Part shown: positions 16,560 through 24,609 of the stretch, piece after piece
Position numbering within the stretch: position 1 is the stretch's first letter
Layout of the letters: each line of letters begins with the position of its first letter
Assembly (NCBI GenBank): GCA_963620595.1
Contig: CAVFAY010000004.1
Coordinates: 62,001-126,000, forward strand
Direction: 5' to 3'
Source: Butyricicoccus_A sp963620595
GTDB lineage: Bacteria > Bacillota > Clostridia > Oscillospirales > Butyricicoccaceae
DNA: 64,000 nucleotides
Translations under genes and position numbers: made by a program
The notes under the pieces: generated by a model
What the model saw: only the letters and a program-made list of their open reading frames with translations
Databases searched by the model: none
What the model was told of the DNA's origin: nothing

Positions 16560-17471
16560 ATGGTGAAGGAAAAGGATGAGACGATCAGCTTCATCAATGA
16601 GAGCAGTCCTTATCAGGAAAAGCCCGTGGAGAATGAGCGGACTACCATGTCTGTGCCGGAGATGCGAAGGCTTCTGGGGCTCGGCAAGACCGAATCCTAC
16701 TGGCTGGTGCACAAGAAGGTTTTTGAGACCATCCTGGTTAACGGGAAAATGCGTATCAGGCTGGAGAGCTTTGAGAACTGGTACTCAATGCAGGTCAGGT
16801 ACAGGAAGGTGGACGGTCCCCCGCCGGGAGAAGCGCTGCGGCAGCAATCGTATTCCGCAGGGGATATCGCAGAGCTGCTGCAGCTGACAGAGTCAACCGT
16901 CTATGAAATCATCAAGAGAAGCCATATGGAAACCGTGCAGGTGAATTATCAGATGCGGATTCCGGCAGATGTCTTTGAGCGCTGGTACAATTCCCAGACA
17001 CGCTATCGCACGCAGGCAGACCGCGAGCGCGATGCAGAGCTGGAGAAGGACACTCTCAGCATGCCGGAGATTGCCTGGCAGCTCGGCATCACCCGCCAGG
17101 AGGTTTACTCCTTCATTTATGCAGTGAAAAACGACGGTATCTTTCGATTTGTGACGATTGCGGACAGGAAGCGGATCACCCGCGACAGCTATATGCGCTG
17201 GCTGAACGGTCAGGACAAATATCACATTCTGACGCAGGCCGAACGGGATGCAAGGGAACGTGAGCAGGCGAAAGCATTAGAGAATGCGCCGAGAAAGCCG
17301 AAGAACCCCAACTTTTATACCATCGAGGAGATTACATACTTCTTTGGCATCCATCGCAGCACTGTTTACAAATGGATCAGAGAAGGAATAATACCGGCCA
17401 GAAGAATCGGCACCGTCTGGCGGATTCCCAGAGAGGAATTCGAGGACTGGATGGATTACCGCGGCTGCTGA
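16560..17471 (+). CDS. Protein with four tandem excisionase-type HTH domains
   Basis: This 303-aa protein contains four HTH_17-like units of about 55 residues, each ending in an aromatic WY/W-containing helix: near 24-80 (MSVPEMRRLLGLGKTESYWL), 98-152 (YSAGDIAELLQLTESTVYEI), 162-222 (LSMPEIAWQLGITRQEVYSF) and 245-301 (YTIEEITYFFGIHRSTVYKW). Excisionases normally have one. The fourth unit is closest to canonical Xis (ARRIGTVWRIPREEFEDWMD). It starts after AAGGAGGTG and ends 14 nt before the integrase, so it is likely its recombination directionality factor or an att-site architectural protein. Confidence 0.8.
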   Translation: MVKEKDETISFINESSPYQEKPVENERTTMSVPEMRRLLGLGKTESYWLVHKKVFETILVNGKMRIRLESFENWYSMQVRYRKVDGPPPGEALRQQSYSAGDIAELLQLTESTVYEIIKRSHMETVQVNYQMRIPADVFERWYNSQTRYRTQADRERDAELEKDTLSMPEIAWQLGITRQEVYSFIYAVKNDGIFRFVTIADRKRITRDSYMRWLNGQDKYHILTQAERDAREREQAKALENAPRKPKNPNFYTIEEITYFFGIHRSTVYKWIREGIIPARRIGTVWRIPREEFEDWMDYRGC

Positions 17472-17485
17472 GAGGAGGATACAGC

Positions 17486-18892
17486 ATGGCATCAATCGTA
17501 CAGCGCGGCAACCGCTACTGTGTCGTGTATCAGTACACCAACGAGAATGGTGAGCGCAAACAGAAATGGGAAACCTACAAGGCCTCTTCCGACGCAAAGC
17601 GCAGGAAGAAGGAAATCGAATACAAGGAAGAAATCGGCACCTTTACGGTACCGAAGTGCAGGTCACTGGATGATCTGCTGCGGGAGTATGTAGCTCTCTA
17701 CGGCAAGGCCACATGGGCCATGTCCACCTATACCGGCAATGTCAGTCTGATCGAGCATTACATTTCTCCCGTTATCGGCTCTATGAAGCTCAATGAGATC
17801 ACCACACGGGTGATTGAGAAATACTATCAGCAGCTGCTGAAGACAAAGCCGGTGGAACCGACCGTCGGCCGAAAGAAAAATGAATTCGTGACGCCGCATA
17901 CCGTGCGGTCCATACATAAGCTTCTGCATTCCTGCTTTGAACAGGCAGTGAAATGGGAGCTTATGGAGAAGAATCCGACAGATTATGCTTCCATCCCCAA
18001 GGCTGAGTACAAAAAGCGCGAAATCTGGACGGCGGAAACGCTGTTTCAGGCGCTGGAGCTCTGCGAGGATGAGCGCTTAAAGCTCTGCCTCAATCTGGCC
18101 TTTGCCTGCTCGCTGCGTATGGGCGAGCTGCTGGGGCTTACCTGGGACTGCGTGGAGATCTCGCCGGAGGCAATCGAGTCGGGCAATGCCTGCATCCAGG
18201 TCAACAAGGAGCTGCAGCGGGTTAGCCGCGATACGCTGAACAAGCTGGACAGCAAGGATGTGATCCTGGTATTCCCACCTATGTCCTCTCGGACCTCAAC
18301 CGTGCAGGTGCTGAAGGCGCCGAAGACGGCCTCCAGTGTGAGAAAAGTCTTCCTTCCACGCACCGTGGCAGAGATGCTGATCCGGTGGAAGGCACAGCAG
18401 CAGGAAACCATTGAGGCCCTCGGTGATGAGTATCAGGACTTTGATCTGGTCATTGCCGGGCCGCTGGGAATGCCGACAGAGGCAGGAACCATCAATGCTG
18501 CCTTCCGGTCACTGATCGAGCGCAATGACCTGCCGCGGGTTGTTTTTCACAGTCTCCGTCACTCCAGCATCACCTACAAGCTGAAGCTAAACGGCGGTGA
18601 TGTGAAGGCTGTGCAGGGTGACTCCGGCCATGCACAGGTCAAAATGGTTACGGATGTGTATTCGCATATTCTGGATGATGACAGGCGGAATAACGCACAG
18701 CTCTTTGAAAATGCCTTCTACTCCGGCGCCGGAAAGGATCCGGCAAGGGCAGAGACCAGGGAAGATGGTTCGCATGTCCCAGCCGATGCCGCACAGACCG
18801 AAACGACACAGGCCGATGCGGAAATGCTCCTAAAGCTTCTGCAGAAGCCGGAGCTTGCAGCGCTGCTGAAAACACTGGCGAAGTCGCTGTAA
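17486..18892 (+). CDS. Tyrosine recombinase / integrase
   Basis: Product of 468 aa from the ATG at 17486, after GAGGAGG. Domains: N-terminal arm-binding (AP2-like) about 1-50, SAM-like core binding about 60-165, catalytic domain about 185-400. Catalytic residues visible are R211 (SLRMGELLG), K280, H355-x-x-R358 (HSLRH), H382 (GHAQ) and Tyr392 (VYSH). A Gln/Ala-rich tail follows. It resembles Tn916/phage-type integrases of Firmicutes elements and is likely responsible for insertion of the island. It lies 4.6 kb from the tRNA-Arg fragment that marks the right end. Confidence 0.93.
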   Translation: MASIVQRGNRYCVVYQYTNENGERKQKWETYKASSDAKRRKKEIEYKEEIGTFTVPKCRSLDDLLREYVALYGKATWAMSTYTGNVSLIEHYISPVIGSMKLNEITTRVIEKYYQQLLKTKPVEPTVGRKKNEFVTPHTVRSIHKLLHSCFEQAVKWELMEKNPTDYASIPKAEYKKREIWTAETLFQALELCEDERLKLCLNLAFACSLRMGELLGLTWDCVEISPEAIESGNACIQVNKELQRVSRDTLNKLDSKDVILVFPPMSSRTSTVQVLKAPKTASSVRKVFLPRTVAEMLIRWKAQQQETIEALGDEYQDFDLVIAGPLGMPTEAGTINAAFRSLIERNDLPRVVFHSLRHSSITYKLKLNGGDVKAVQGDSGHAQVKMVTDVYSHILDDDRRNNAQLFENAFYSGAGKDPARAETREDGSHVPADAAQTETTQADAEMLLKLLQKPELAALLKTLAKSL

Positions 18893-18919
18893 CAATTCAA
18901 TATCATCAAATCATATATA

Positions 18920-19099
18920 TGTGAACTTTGCAAAAAAGTTACACTAAAGATGAATCTTATCGAAAAAGGCTAAATTTTCCGCGGAAAAGTGCAAAATTTG
19001 AAATTTCGGCTTCAGTGTAACGGTTACACTAAAATTCCATCTAATTCCGCGGAATTACGCCATTTCTGGGTTTAGTGTAACTCGGATGCAAAGTTCACA
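18920..19099. repeat. Nested inverted-repeat site downstream of integrase
   Basis: Outer arms are perfect: TGTGAACTTTGCA (18920-18932) with TGCAAAGTTCACA (19087-19099), and AGTTACACTAAA (18937-18948) with TTTAGTGTAACT (19071-19082), each separated by 4 nt. In the centre a further GTGTAAC/GTTACAC pair (19014-19028) abuts. Two palindromes, TTTTCCGCGGAAAA and ATTCCGCGGAAT, sit in the middle of each half. The whole is two consecutive hairpins of the same design. It looks like a protein-binding or attachment structure, not a terminator (no T-run). Confidence 0.85.
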
Positions 19100-19100
19100 A

Positions 19101-19140
19101 TATAGCGGACAGCTGATTCTATTACGGAAGCGACTGCCTG
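19101..19140 (+). repeat. Hairpin repeat, copy A (degenerate)
   Basis: TATAGCGGACAG...CTGCCTGCTATT is a diverged copy of the hairpins at 20878 and 23006. The stem is imperfect and no T-run follows. Confidence 0.6.
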
Positions 19141-19172
19141 CTATTACTTTACGCAAATAAAACGAAATGTAG

Positions 19173-19199
19173 GTCAAGTAAAAATGATTTCTACTTGAC
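19173..19199. promoter_or_regulatory. Operator-like inverted repeat over the -35 box
   Basis: GTCAAGTA (19173-19180) and TACTTGAC (19192-19199) form a perfect 8-bp inverted repeat that overlaps the -35 hexamer of the TA module promoter. AbiEi-type antitoxins autorepress by binding inverted repeats in this position. Confidence 0.7.
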
Positions 19200-19222
19200 A
19201 TTCCAAAAATTTTGCATATACT
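19195..19222 (+). promoter_or_regulatory. Sigma-A promoter of the TA module
   Basis: TTGACA and TATACT separated by 16 nt, 22 nt upstream of the antitoxin ATG at 19244. Confidence 0.75.
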
Positions 19223-19243
19223 TTATAGGTGAGGAGGTGTCGT

Positions 19244-19939
19244 ATGAGCAGCTATACAAAATATATCGAAGCAACGATTGCGCAGGAGCCTGAAAACAAG
19301 CTTCTGGAAGCAAGCACGTTATATCTGAAGTCTTTCGGCACTGTTCCGGAAATGACTTTCTATAAGACACTGGAACGAATGAGCAAGCAAGGTACGCTCG
19401 TTCACCTGACAAAAGGCTTATATTACCGGCCAAAGAAGTCAAAATTTGGATTGATTCCTATCAGTGAAAACGAGATTATCAGCCATTATACAGATGATGG
19501 GAAAGGTATTGTAGTTGGTTATAGACTATACAATCAAAAGGGACTGACAACGCAGATTAGCAAACGCGTTGAAGTGCTCTCCTCTGCTCTTTCAGAACAG
19601 AAGAAAAATATCAACAATGTCTGTGTTACGAACAGCAACATCGCTCTGACGAAGGAAACAATTCCGGTGATTGAAACAATGGAGATACTTCAGAATTACA
19701 AATCCATTGAGGATGTCAGTAAATCAGCTCTTGCCGCTTATATGGAAAAATTCGCATCAGGATATTCTGATACAGCAGCTATTTTTGTTTTGAAGAATCG
19801 AAAGTACAAGAAATCAACGATTGCATTTCTGGAAAGCTTTTTGAATTTCTTCAAAATCGAGAACACTTTGAATCAGTTCCTGTCAGCACTTTCCTCGTAT
19901 GCGATCCCGGAAATGGAGGAATTCTATGAATCTGCATGA
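19244..19939 (+). CDS. AbiEi/DUF6088-like antitoxin
   Basis: Product of 231 aa from the ATG at 19244, behind GAGGAGG. The N-terminal half has a winged-helix pattern (LEASTLYLKSFGTVPEMTFYKTLERMSKQGTLVHLTKGLYYRPKKSKFG in successive helices and wing), as in type IV antitoxins that pair with AbiEii nucleotidyltransferases. The gene overlaps the toxin by 14 nt. It should neutralise the toxin and autorepress through the inverted repeat over its promoter. Confidence 0.75.
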   Translation: MSSYTKYIEATIAQEPENKLLEASTLYLKSFGTVPEMTFYKTLERMSKQGTLVHLTKGLYYRPKKSKFGLIPISENEIISHYTDDGKGIVVGYRLYNQKGLTTQISKRVEVLSSALSEQKKNINNVCVTNSNIALTKETIPVIETMEILQNYKSIEDVSKSALAAYMEKFASGYSDTAAIFVLKNRKYKKSTIAFLESFLNFFKIENTLNQFLSALSSYAIPEMEEFYESA

Positions 19940-20870
19940 GCATAGAGAAGAATTTGACGAATTGATTACAATTGTTGCTGAGCATATAGGTATTCCATCA
20001 GATGCAGTTCGTCGAGATTATTACATTGTTTTAATGATGCAAAATCTACAGAACAGTGCGTACGCAGAAGCATGTGTTTTTAAGGGAGGCACTTCCCTCA
20101 GCAAATGTTATCCCGGATCAATCAATCGATTTTCTGAAGATATTGATCTAACATTCATACCTGTCGAGGATATGAACAACAAGAAATACAATAAGCATCT
20201 GAAAAAAGTTGAGGAGACCATTGCAGCTGGCTTTTTGATAGAAAAAATCGAAGGAGAGCGCAATGATCGAAATAAAAGTGCTTATGTCTGGCCGGAAAAT
20301 GAGAGTAGAAATTCCTGTCGAGTCAAACTGGAGATCGGATCAAGTGTAAGACCGGATCCTTTTACAAAAAGAAGTATGAAAACTTATATTCAGGAATACC
20401 TTGAAGAAAGAGGACTGAACGATGTGGTCGCCGAATATGATCTTCAGCCGGTTAGTGTGAACACTCTCGATATTACGAGAACCTTCCTGGATAAAGTGAT
20501 GTCTGTAAAGCGACATGCAATCTGTGGTACGCTCCCAAGAAAAGTGCGTCATATTTATGATGTAACTGCTTTATTTGATCGCGATGACATACAGAACTTT
20601 TTGAGTGATACGGATCGTCTAAAGCCTCTTCTTGTTCTCACAAAAGAGACAGACAGCTATTATCTTCAGAAACGCAACATTTCTGAGGAATATGATCCGG
20701 TAGGCGCTTATGCTTTTGAAAGCTGGAAGCAATACTTCAGTAATGAAATACGCAGCAGATATGAAACTCTGCATGAGGACTTGCTCTATACTTCAGAACG
20801 CCAAAGCTTCGATAAGGCAGTTCAGGTATTTGAAACTATTAGCCAGATATTTGCTTCAATCGGCGAATAA
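19926..20870 (+). CDS. AbiEii/AbiGii-family nucleotidyltransferase toxin
   Basis: Product of 314 aa from the ATG at 19926, behind GGAGG inside the antitoxin gene. The polymerase-beta-like nucleotidyltransferase signature is FKGGTSLSK (52-60) followed by RFSEDIDLTF (68-77) with the two acidic residues D72 and D74. AbiEii toxins transfer nucleotides, in studied homologues to tRNA 3' ends, and halt growth in phage-infected cells. Forms a type IV TA/Abi module with the upstream gene. Confidence 0.87.
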   Translation: MNLHEHREEFDELITIVAEHIGIPSDAVRRDYYIVLMMQNLQNSAYAEACVFKGGTSLSKCYPGSINRFSEDIDLTFIPVEDMNNKKYNKHLKKVEETIAAGFLIEKIEGERNDRNKSAYVWPENESRNSCRVKLEIGSSVRPDPFTKRSMKTYIQEYLEERGLNDVVAEYDLQPVSVNTLDITRTFLDKVMSVKRHAICGTLPRKVRHIYDVTALFDRDDIQNFLSDTDRLKPLLVLTKETDSYYLQKRNISEEYDPVGAYAFESWKQYFSNEIRSRYETLHEDLLYTSERQSFDKAVQVFETISQIFASIGE

Positions 20871-20877
20871 GCAATAC

Positions 20878-20926
20878 ATAGCGGACAGCTGCTCCTCTTC
20901 CGGAAGTGACTGCCCGCTATATTTTT
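20878..20926 (+). terminator. Hairpin terminator, repeat copy B
   Basis: ATAGCGG/CCGCTAT plus CAG/CTG pairing form a strong stem followed by ATTTTTG and then TTCAGCATAA. It ends the AbiE module and is nearly duplicated after the next TA module. Confidence 0.75.
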
Positions 20927-20938
20927 GTTCAGCATAAG

Positions 20939-21191
20939 ACTGAGACTGAAGAGCCGGCATTTGATGAAGGTGATGTATTCCGAATTGCTGTGCTGTTAGA
21001 TGAGCTTGGGTGGGAAAGAAGAAGAAAATCCCACCCAAGGTGGGGCTGTTCTCAACCAAGCTACGCAAAATCCCACCCAAGATGACTGGGTGGCTGATCA
21101 ATCCACCACCCAGTCAGTTACCCCCAGTCTGCCACCCAGACCACCCAATCCAAGCCTGAATTTAGCTTTTAACTCTGCTATTGCATCATAA
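20939..21191 (+). pseudogene. Remnant of an AlbA_2/RecG-like ATP-binding protein
   Basis: One frame begins EEPAFDEGDVFRIAV, a typical C-terminal strand of AlbA_2 DNA-binding proteins; the continuation with repeated NPTQ/TQ residues (a common tail of these proteins) lies in another frame from about 21000. No start, ATP-binding part or intact frame remains. I infer a decayed, frameshifted 3' fragment. The CCCACCCA repetition on the DNA level comes from this tail. Confidence 0.5.
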
Positions 21192-21242
21192 CATAAAAAG
21201 AGTTATAATACAGAAAATGAGTTATGAAATGAGGGGCGACCA

Positions 21243-22202
21243 ATGGATTACATTGATAAGACTCTGGGCATAAAAGTTGTTTATGAGGATACCGAAACTG
21301 GGCATTATCCGAATTTTATCAGCACAAGATATCGCTTGCAAATGGTATCTTTGGAAGGTCAAAAAGCAATTTTTCTTTATCCCAAGACAGAATTGGAGCA
21401 GATTGAAACGCTAAAAAAACACATTGATCGAATACGAACCAATGAGAAGCTGCCGGTTGTGTTAATCCTGAATGAACTTACTTTTCGTCAGAAGGAATAT
21501 TTGATTCGGGAAAAAATACCGTTTGTTGTGGAGGGAAAGCAGATTTATTTACCTTTCATGGCTGTGTATTTGCAGGAACGCTGCGATGCTGAAAAAAAGT
21601 CTCGTGAGGAAATTCTTCCTTCGGCGCAAATGCTTTTTCTTCGCTTCCTTTATCTTGGAGCACAGGAATTGCCGATGAGCCAAGCTGCAAAAGATCTGAA
21701 TCTGACACCGATGTCGATATCGAGAGCGGCAAGACAGCTTGCAGAAATGAAGCTTTTAAGCGTTAGAAAAGATGGCGTTCAAAAGATTTTGTTTTCCAGC
21801 GAGACCCCGGAATTGCTGTTTCAAAAAGCAAAAGGCAAACTGCTGAATCCTGTAAAAAGGACTGTTTACGTCTCTGGTGAATTGGTTGACACAGGACTTT
21901 TGAAGAGCGGATATTCGGCTCTGGCGGAATACTCCATGTTGAATACGCCAAATGTTCAGTGCTTTGCATCGGATACAATTTCTGGATGGCAGAAAAGCGC
22001 GGCGAATACACTTCAGGATTCCAAAACTCAGGTTGCTGTAGAGCTGTGGAGATATGATCCGAAGAAATTAGCAGATGGCAAAACAGTTGATGTGCTCTCT
22101 CTTGCATTGTCTTTGGAAGATGATCGGGATGAACGCGTGGAGGAGGCTGTAGAAGAAATGCTGGGAAATTTATGGAGGCAAATAGATGGTCACAGGGATT
22201 GA
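21243..22202 (+). CDS. Winged-helix antitoxin-like protein of a nucleotidyltransferase TA module
   Basis: Protein of 319 aa. A central winged-helix region (about 125-195: SAQMLFLRFLYLGAQELPMSQAAKDLNLTPMSISRAARQL in successive helices) is MarR-like; the flanking parts are unassigned. It starts at the ATG after GAGGGG and overlaps the downstream nucleotidyltransferase gene by 17 nt. Pairing and overlap suggest an AbiEi-analogous antitoxin and autoregulator. Confidence 0.6.
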   Translation: MDYIDKTLGIKVVYEDTETGHYPNFISTRYRLQMVSLEGQKAIFLYPKTELEQIETLKKHIDRIRTNEKLPVVLILNELTFRQKEYLIREKIPFVVEGKQIYLPFMAVYLQERCDAEKKSREEILPSAQMLFLRFLYLGAQELPMSQAAKDLNLTPMSISRAARQLAEMKLLSVRKDGVQKILFSSETPELLFQKAKGKLLNPVKRTVYVSGELVDTGLLKSGYSALAEYSMLNTPNVQCFASDTISGWQKSAANTLQDSKTQVAVELWRYDPKKLADGKTVDVLSLALSLEDDRDERVEEAVEEMLGNLWRQIDGHRD

Positions 22203-22944
22203 AAGTTTCAAAGAATGGTTCAAAGGAAATGAAGAACAGTATGCCATAATCGGCGGAACAGCATGTGATATCCTGATGACGGAAGAAGGACTCGATTTCA
22301 GAGCAACAAAGGATATCGATCTGGTTTTGATCATAGAAGCGATTGATGCTGAGTTTGGAAGAAAATTTTGGGAATATGTAAAACAGGCTGGATACGAGCA
22401 CTGCAACAGAAGCTCTGGAATGCCGGAGTTTTATCGCTTTAGTCATCCGGCTTCTAAACTATATCCGACAATGATTGAACTGTTTACACGAAAACTGGAT
22501 GCGATTCAGCTTCCGGAGGATGCAGTGTTAACTCCGCTGCCTATAGACGAAGATATATCAAGTCTTTCCGCAATTCTTTTGGATGACAACTACTATGAGT
22601 TTCTGAAAATGGGCAGGACTATTGTTGACGGCATTGCCGTCCTTGATGCAGCTTATCTGATTCCATTCAAAGCAAAGGCTTGGATGGACTTAACGGATCG
22701 CAAGGCAGCCGGAGAACATGTTGACGGAAAGAATATTCGGAAACATAAAAATGATGTATTTCGACTGACAGAATTGCTTGAACCGACAGCACGAATTGCG
22801 GCGCCACAAAGCGTTTACGCGGATATGCAGGAATTTGTCCGCAGGATGGAAAACGAGAGTGTTGATGTGAAGCAGTTGGGATTGGCAGGCAGAACGAAGG
22901 AAGAAATTCTGAATGAAATCAAAGACATGTATCTGGAAAAATAA
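22186..22944 (+). CDS. Nucleotidyltransferase-fold toxin-like protein
   Basis: Protein of 252 aa with a minimal nucleotidyltransferase motif: YAIIGGTACD (19-28) and TKDIDLVL (41-48), D43 and D45 being the metal-binding acids. It begins within the end of the upstream gene behind GGAGG. By organisation it is the toxin of an AbiEii/MenA-like pair, the second such module within 2 kb. The C-terminal 150 residues are unassigned. Confidence 0.7.
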   Translation: MVTGIESFKEWFKGNEEQYAIIGGTACDILMTEEGLDFRATKDIDLVLIIEAIDAEFGRKFWEYVKQAGYEHCNRSSGMPEFYRFSHPASKLYPTMIELFTRKLDAIQLPEDAVLTPLPIDEDISSLSAILLDDNYYEFLKMGRTIVDGIAVLDAAYLIPFKAKAWMDLTDRKAAGEHVDGKNIRKHKNDVFRLTELLEPTARIAAPQSVYADMQEFVRRMENESVDVKQLGLAGRTKEEILNEIKDMYLEK

Positions 22945-23005
22945 TAAGCAGTGCGCTGAGTATCTTAACGAAGTCGCTGTGATAATCAAATGTTGGCATC
23001 ACTTA

Positions 23006-23059
23006 CATAGCGGACAGTTGCTCGCTCCTCTTCTGGAAGCGGCTGCCCGCTATGTTTTT
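23006..23059 (+). terminator. Hairpin terminator, repeat copy C
   Basis: CATAGCGGACAG pairs with CTGCCCGCTATG, followed by TTTTTG and TTCAGCATAA, the same arrangement as at 20878-20926. It ends the second TA module. Confidence 0.75.
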
Positions 23060-23386
23060 GTTCAGCATAACCCTGAGTAGAAGTCCGTTTTTCGGAGAGG
23101 GACTTACACTGAGACTTATGTCGGGCAAAAAATATCAGTCTCATGCTGAGATGCCCTGAAAAGGCGGTGAATAGCGGTGAAATCCGCTCAAAACGGCTGC
23201 AACGGAGATGAATTTCCGCGTCTCGGAGCCATCGGATGCTTCCGGGACCGGCCAATCTGGAAATACAGCAGCAGATCACGGAATACTCCGGAGTTGCTCT
23301 CGCTAAGCCCGGCTAAGAAGGATTTGAATTCGACAGCGACCCTTTTCCCGTTCTTAGAAAAAACTAAGATTAAGCTAAAGGACGAC
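23060..23386. other. Island right-end spacer without a convincing gene
   Basis: No gene with a supported start. Short repeated bits (CTGAGACT and its complement AGTCTCA, ACTTACACT) occur, suggesting decayed mobile-element sequence. Confidence 0.4.
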
Positions 23387-23387
23387 T

Positions 23388-23503
23388 ACCGACAAGGCAG
23401 GACAGTTAGAGACAGAAACCGACAGGAATCGACTCGGACACTTAAAAAGGTCCCGCATTCAGCGACAAATACCGACACAGAGCGACAAGAAGCGACAGCA
23501 AGG
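23388..23503. repeat. Clustered CGACA repeats beside the attachment site
   Basis: The pentamer CGACA recurs at least six times in the same orientation (three within ACCGACA, others within GCGACA) immediately inside the tRNA fragment. Short direct repeats next to the core are the expected layout of integrase arm-type sites; no binding data can be read from sequence. Confidence 0.55.
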
Positions 23504-23510
23504 TGTCTTG

Positions 23511-23555
23511 CTCCTAAGCGGCAGGTCGGAGGTTCGACTCCTCTCAGGGACACCA
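23511..23555 (+). repeat. 3' fragment of tRNA-Arg(CCT): attachment-site duplication (attR-like)
   Basis: The 45 nt run CTCCTAA (anticodon loop with CCT), variable loop AGGTC, T-arm GGAGGTTCGACTCC and acceptor CAGGGACACCA. The matching 5' acceptor GTCCCTG is absent upstream, so this is not a functional tRNA. Duplication of a tRNA 3' end is the standard mark of tyrosine-recombinase integration; the intact gene should lie at the other end of the island. Confidence 0.8.
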
Positions 23556-23589
23556 AAAGCCCGAAGGCAGAATTTGCCTTCGGGCTTTT
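23555..23589 (+). terminator. Terminator after the tRNA fragment
   Basis: Perfect stem AAAGCCCGAAGGCA / TGCCTTCGGGCTTT around GAATT with flanking A and T runs; works in both directions. Probably the original terminator of the tRNA-Arg gene. Confidence 0.85.
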
Positions 23590-23693
23590 CCGTTTCTCGG
23601 ATTCGCTTGCAGCATTTCAGATGTTTGACTGCGCCGATTGACCGAAAAATACAAAATGTGTTACGATGGAACAAAATAGGAGTGTTTACTGTG

Positions 23694-24557
23694 ATGAACC
23701 GCATGTTGTCCACTGGTATGTTTCTTGTAGCGATTGTATTTTTTGCGATACAACTCATTGATTTCCTGCGCCATAAACAGGAGACGGAAAAAGAACATGT
23801 TCCGTTGATCCCACTGATTCTCATCGAGGCGCTGACATGGTTTCTCGGTACGTTTGGTGTGTCGGATGGTGCCATCAATATGGTAGCATATCGCGGACTG
23901 CATGTGTCAGATACGAGAAGACTGCCGGGAACGATGCTGGTCGGCGCGATGGTGCCGCTTGCTATCATGTCCGTGAGCTATTTGAACGCCGTAGAATTTT
24001 CTATGCGAACACTGCTCGTGCTCATCGTTGTGCAGGCAGTTGGCGGCCTTGTCGGCGCATCTCTGGTAAAAAAGCTCCCGATTCAGACTGTTCGTTTGAT
24101 TATGGCGCTGGCACTGCTGGCAACTGCAGGGATTATTCTCTCGCGCACATACATATTTCATGTAGAAGGCGGCAGTGCGGTTGGATTAACTGGTGTTCGG
24201 CTGGTCATTGCGGCGATATTGCTGGCGGTGACAGAGGCACTGACGATGATCGGCTTTGGCAATATGACACCAAACCTCTGTATTTTGCTGGCACTTGGTA
24301 TGCATCCGCTCTCTGTGTACCCGATTGTCATGACCGCAAACACCATAGGTGGATTGATCGGCTGTGTTCGGTTTATTCAGGACGGCATGTATGTGCGTAA
24401 GGCGGCACTGATAGAAGCCACCGCCGGACTTGTCGGCGTACTGCTTGCGGTGCGGCTGGTTACGAGCATGAATTCCGGTTTGCTGCAGCTGTTGATGATT
24501 GTGCTGATGGCATATAGTTCAGTGAGTCTGTTGCGCGAATATCGGAAGAATAAATAG
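23694..24557 (+). CDS. TauE/SafE-like (TSUP) membrane permease
   Basis: Product of 287 aa from the ATG at 23694 (a GTG at 23691 is equally well placed after AGGAG). About eight hydrophobic segments and a duplicated arrangement with Gly-rich loops (GTFGVSDGAINMVAY in the first half, GFGNMTPNLCILLALG in the second) fit the sulfite-exporter/TSUP family, which moves sulfur-containing or organic anions. The substrate is unknown. A TTGACC-18-TACGAT promoter lies at about 23638-23667. It is the first chromosomal gene beyond the island end. Confidence 0.65.
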   Translation: MNRMLSTGMFLVAIVFFAIQLIDFLRHKQETEKEHVPLIPLILIEALTWFLGTFGVSDGAINMVAYRGLHVSDTRRLPGTMLVGAMVPLAIMSVSYLNAVEFSMRTLLVLIVVQAVGGLVGASLVKKLPIQTVRLIMALALLATAGIILSRTYIFHVEGGSAVGLTGVRLVIAAILLAVTEALTMIGFGNMTPNLCILLALGMHPLSVYPIVMTANTIGGLIGCVRFIQDGMYVRKAALIEATAGLVGVLLAVRLVTSMNSGLLQLLMIVLMAYSSVSLLREYRKNK

Positions 24558-24558
24558 A

Positions 24559-24587
24559 TTGCCTTTGCACACAATATGTACTATAAT
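24559..24587 (+). promoter_or_regulatory. Promoter of the RelB/DinJ-Doc module
   Basis: TTGCCT and TATAAT separated by 17 nt, 23 nt before the antitoxin start. Confidence 0.65.
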
Positions 24588-24609
24588 TGTCTTGCAAGGA
24601 GGTGGCGCT

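Noticed and set aside
21000..21150. Repeated CCCACCCA/CCCAGTC motifs resembling a short CRISPR-like or G-quadruplex array
   Set aside because: Spacing is irregular, units are under 10 nt, and the pattern is explained by the NPTQ-type tail of a decayed protein gene.
23449..23555. Complete tRNA starting at GTCCC (23449)
   Set aside because: The distance is too long for tRNA-Arg, and D-arm and anticodon stem cannot be formed; only the 3' half is tRNA-like.
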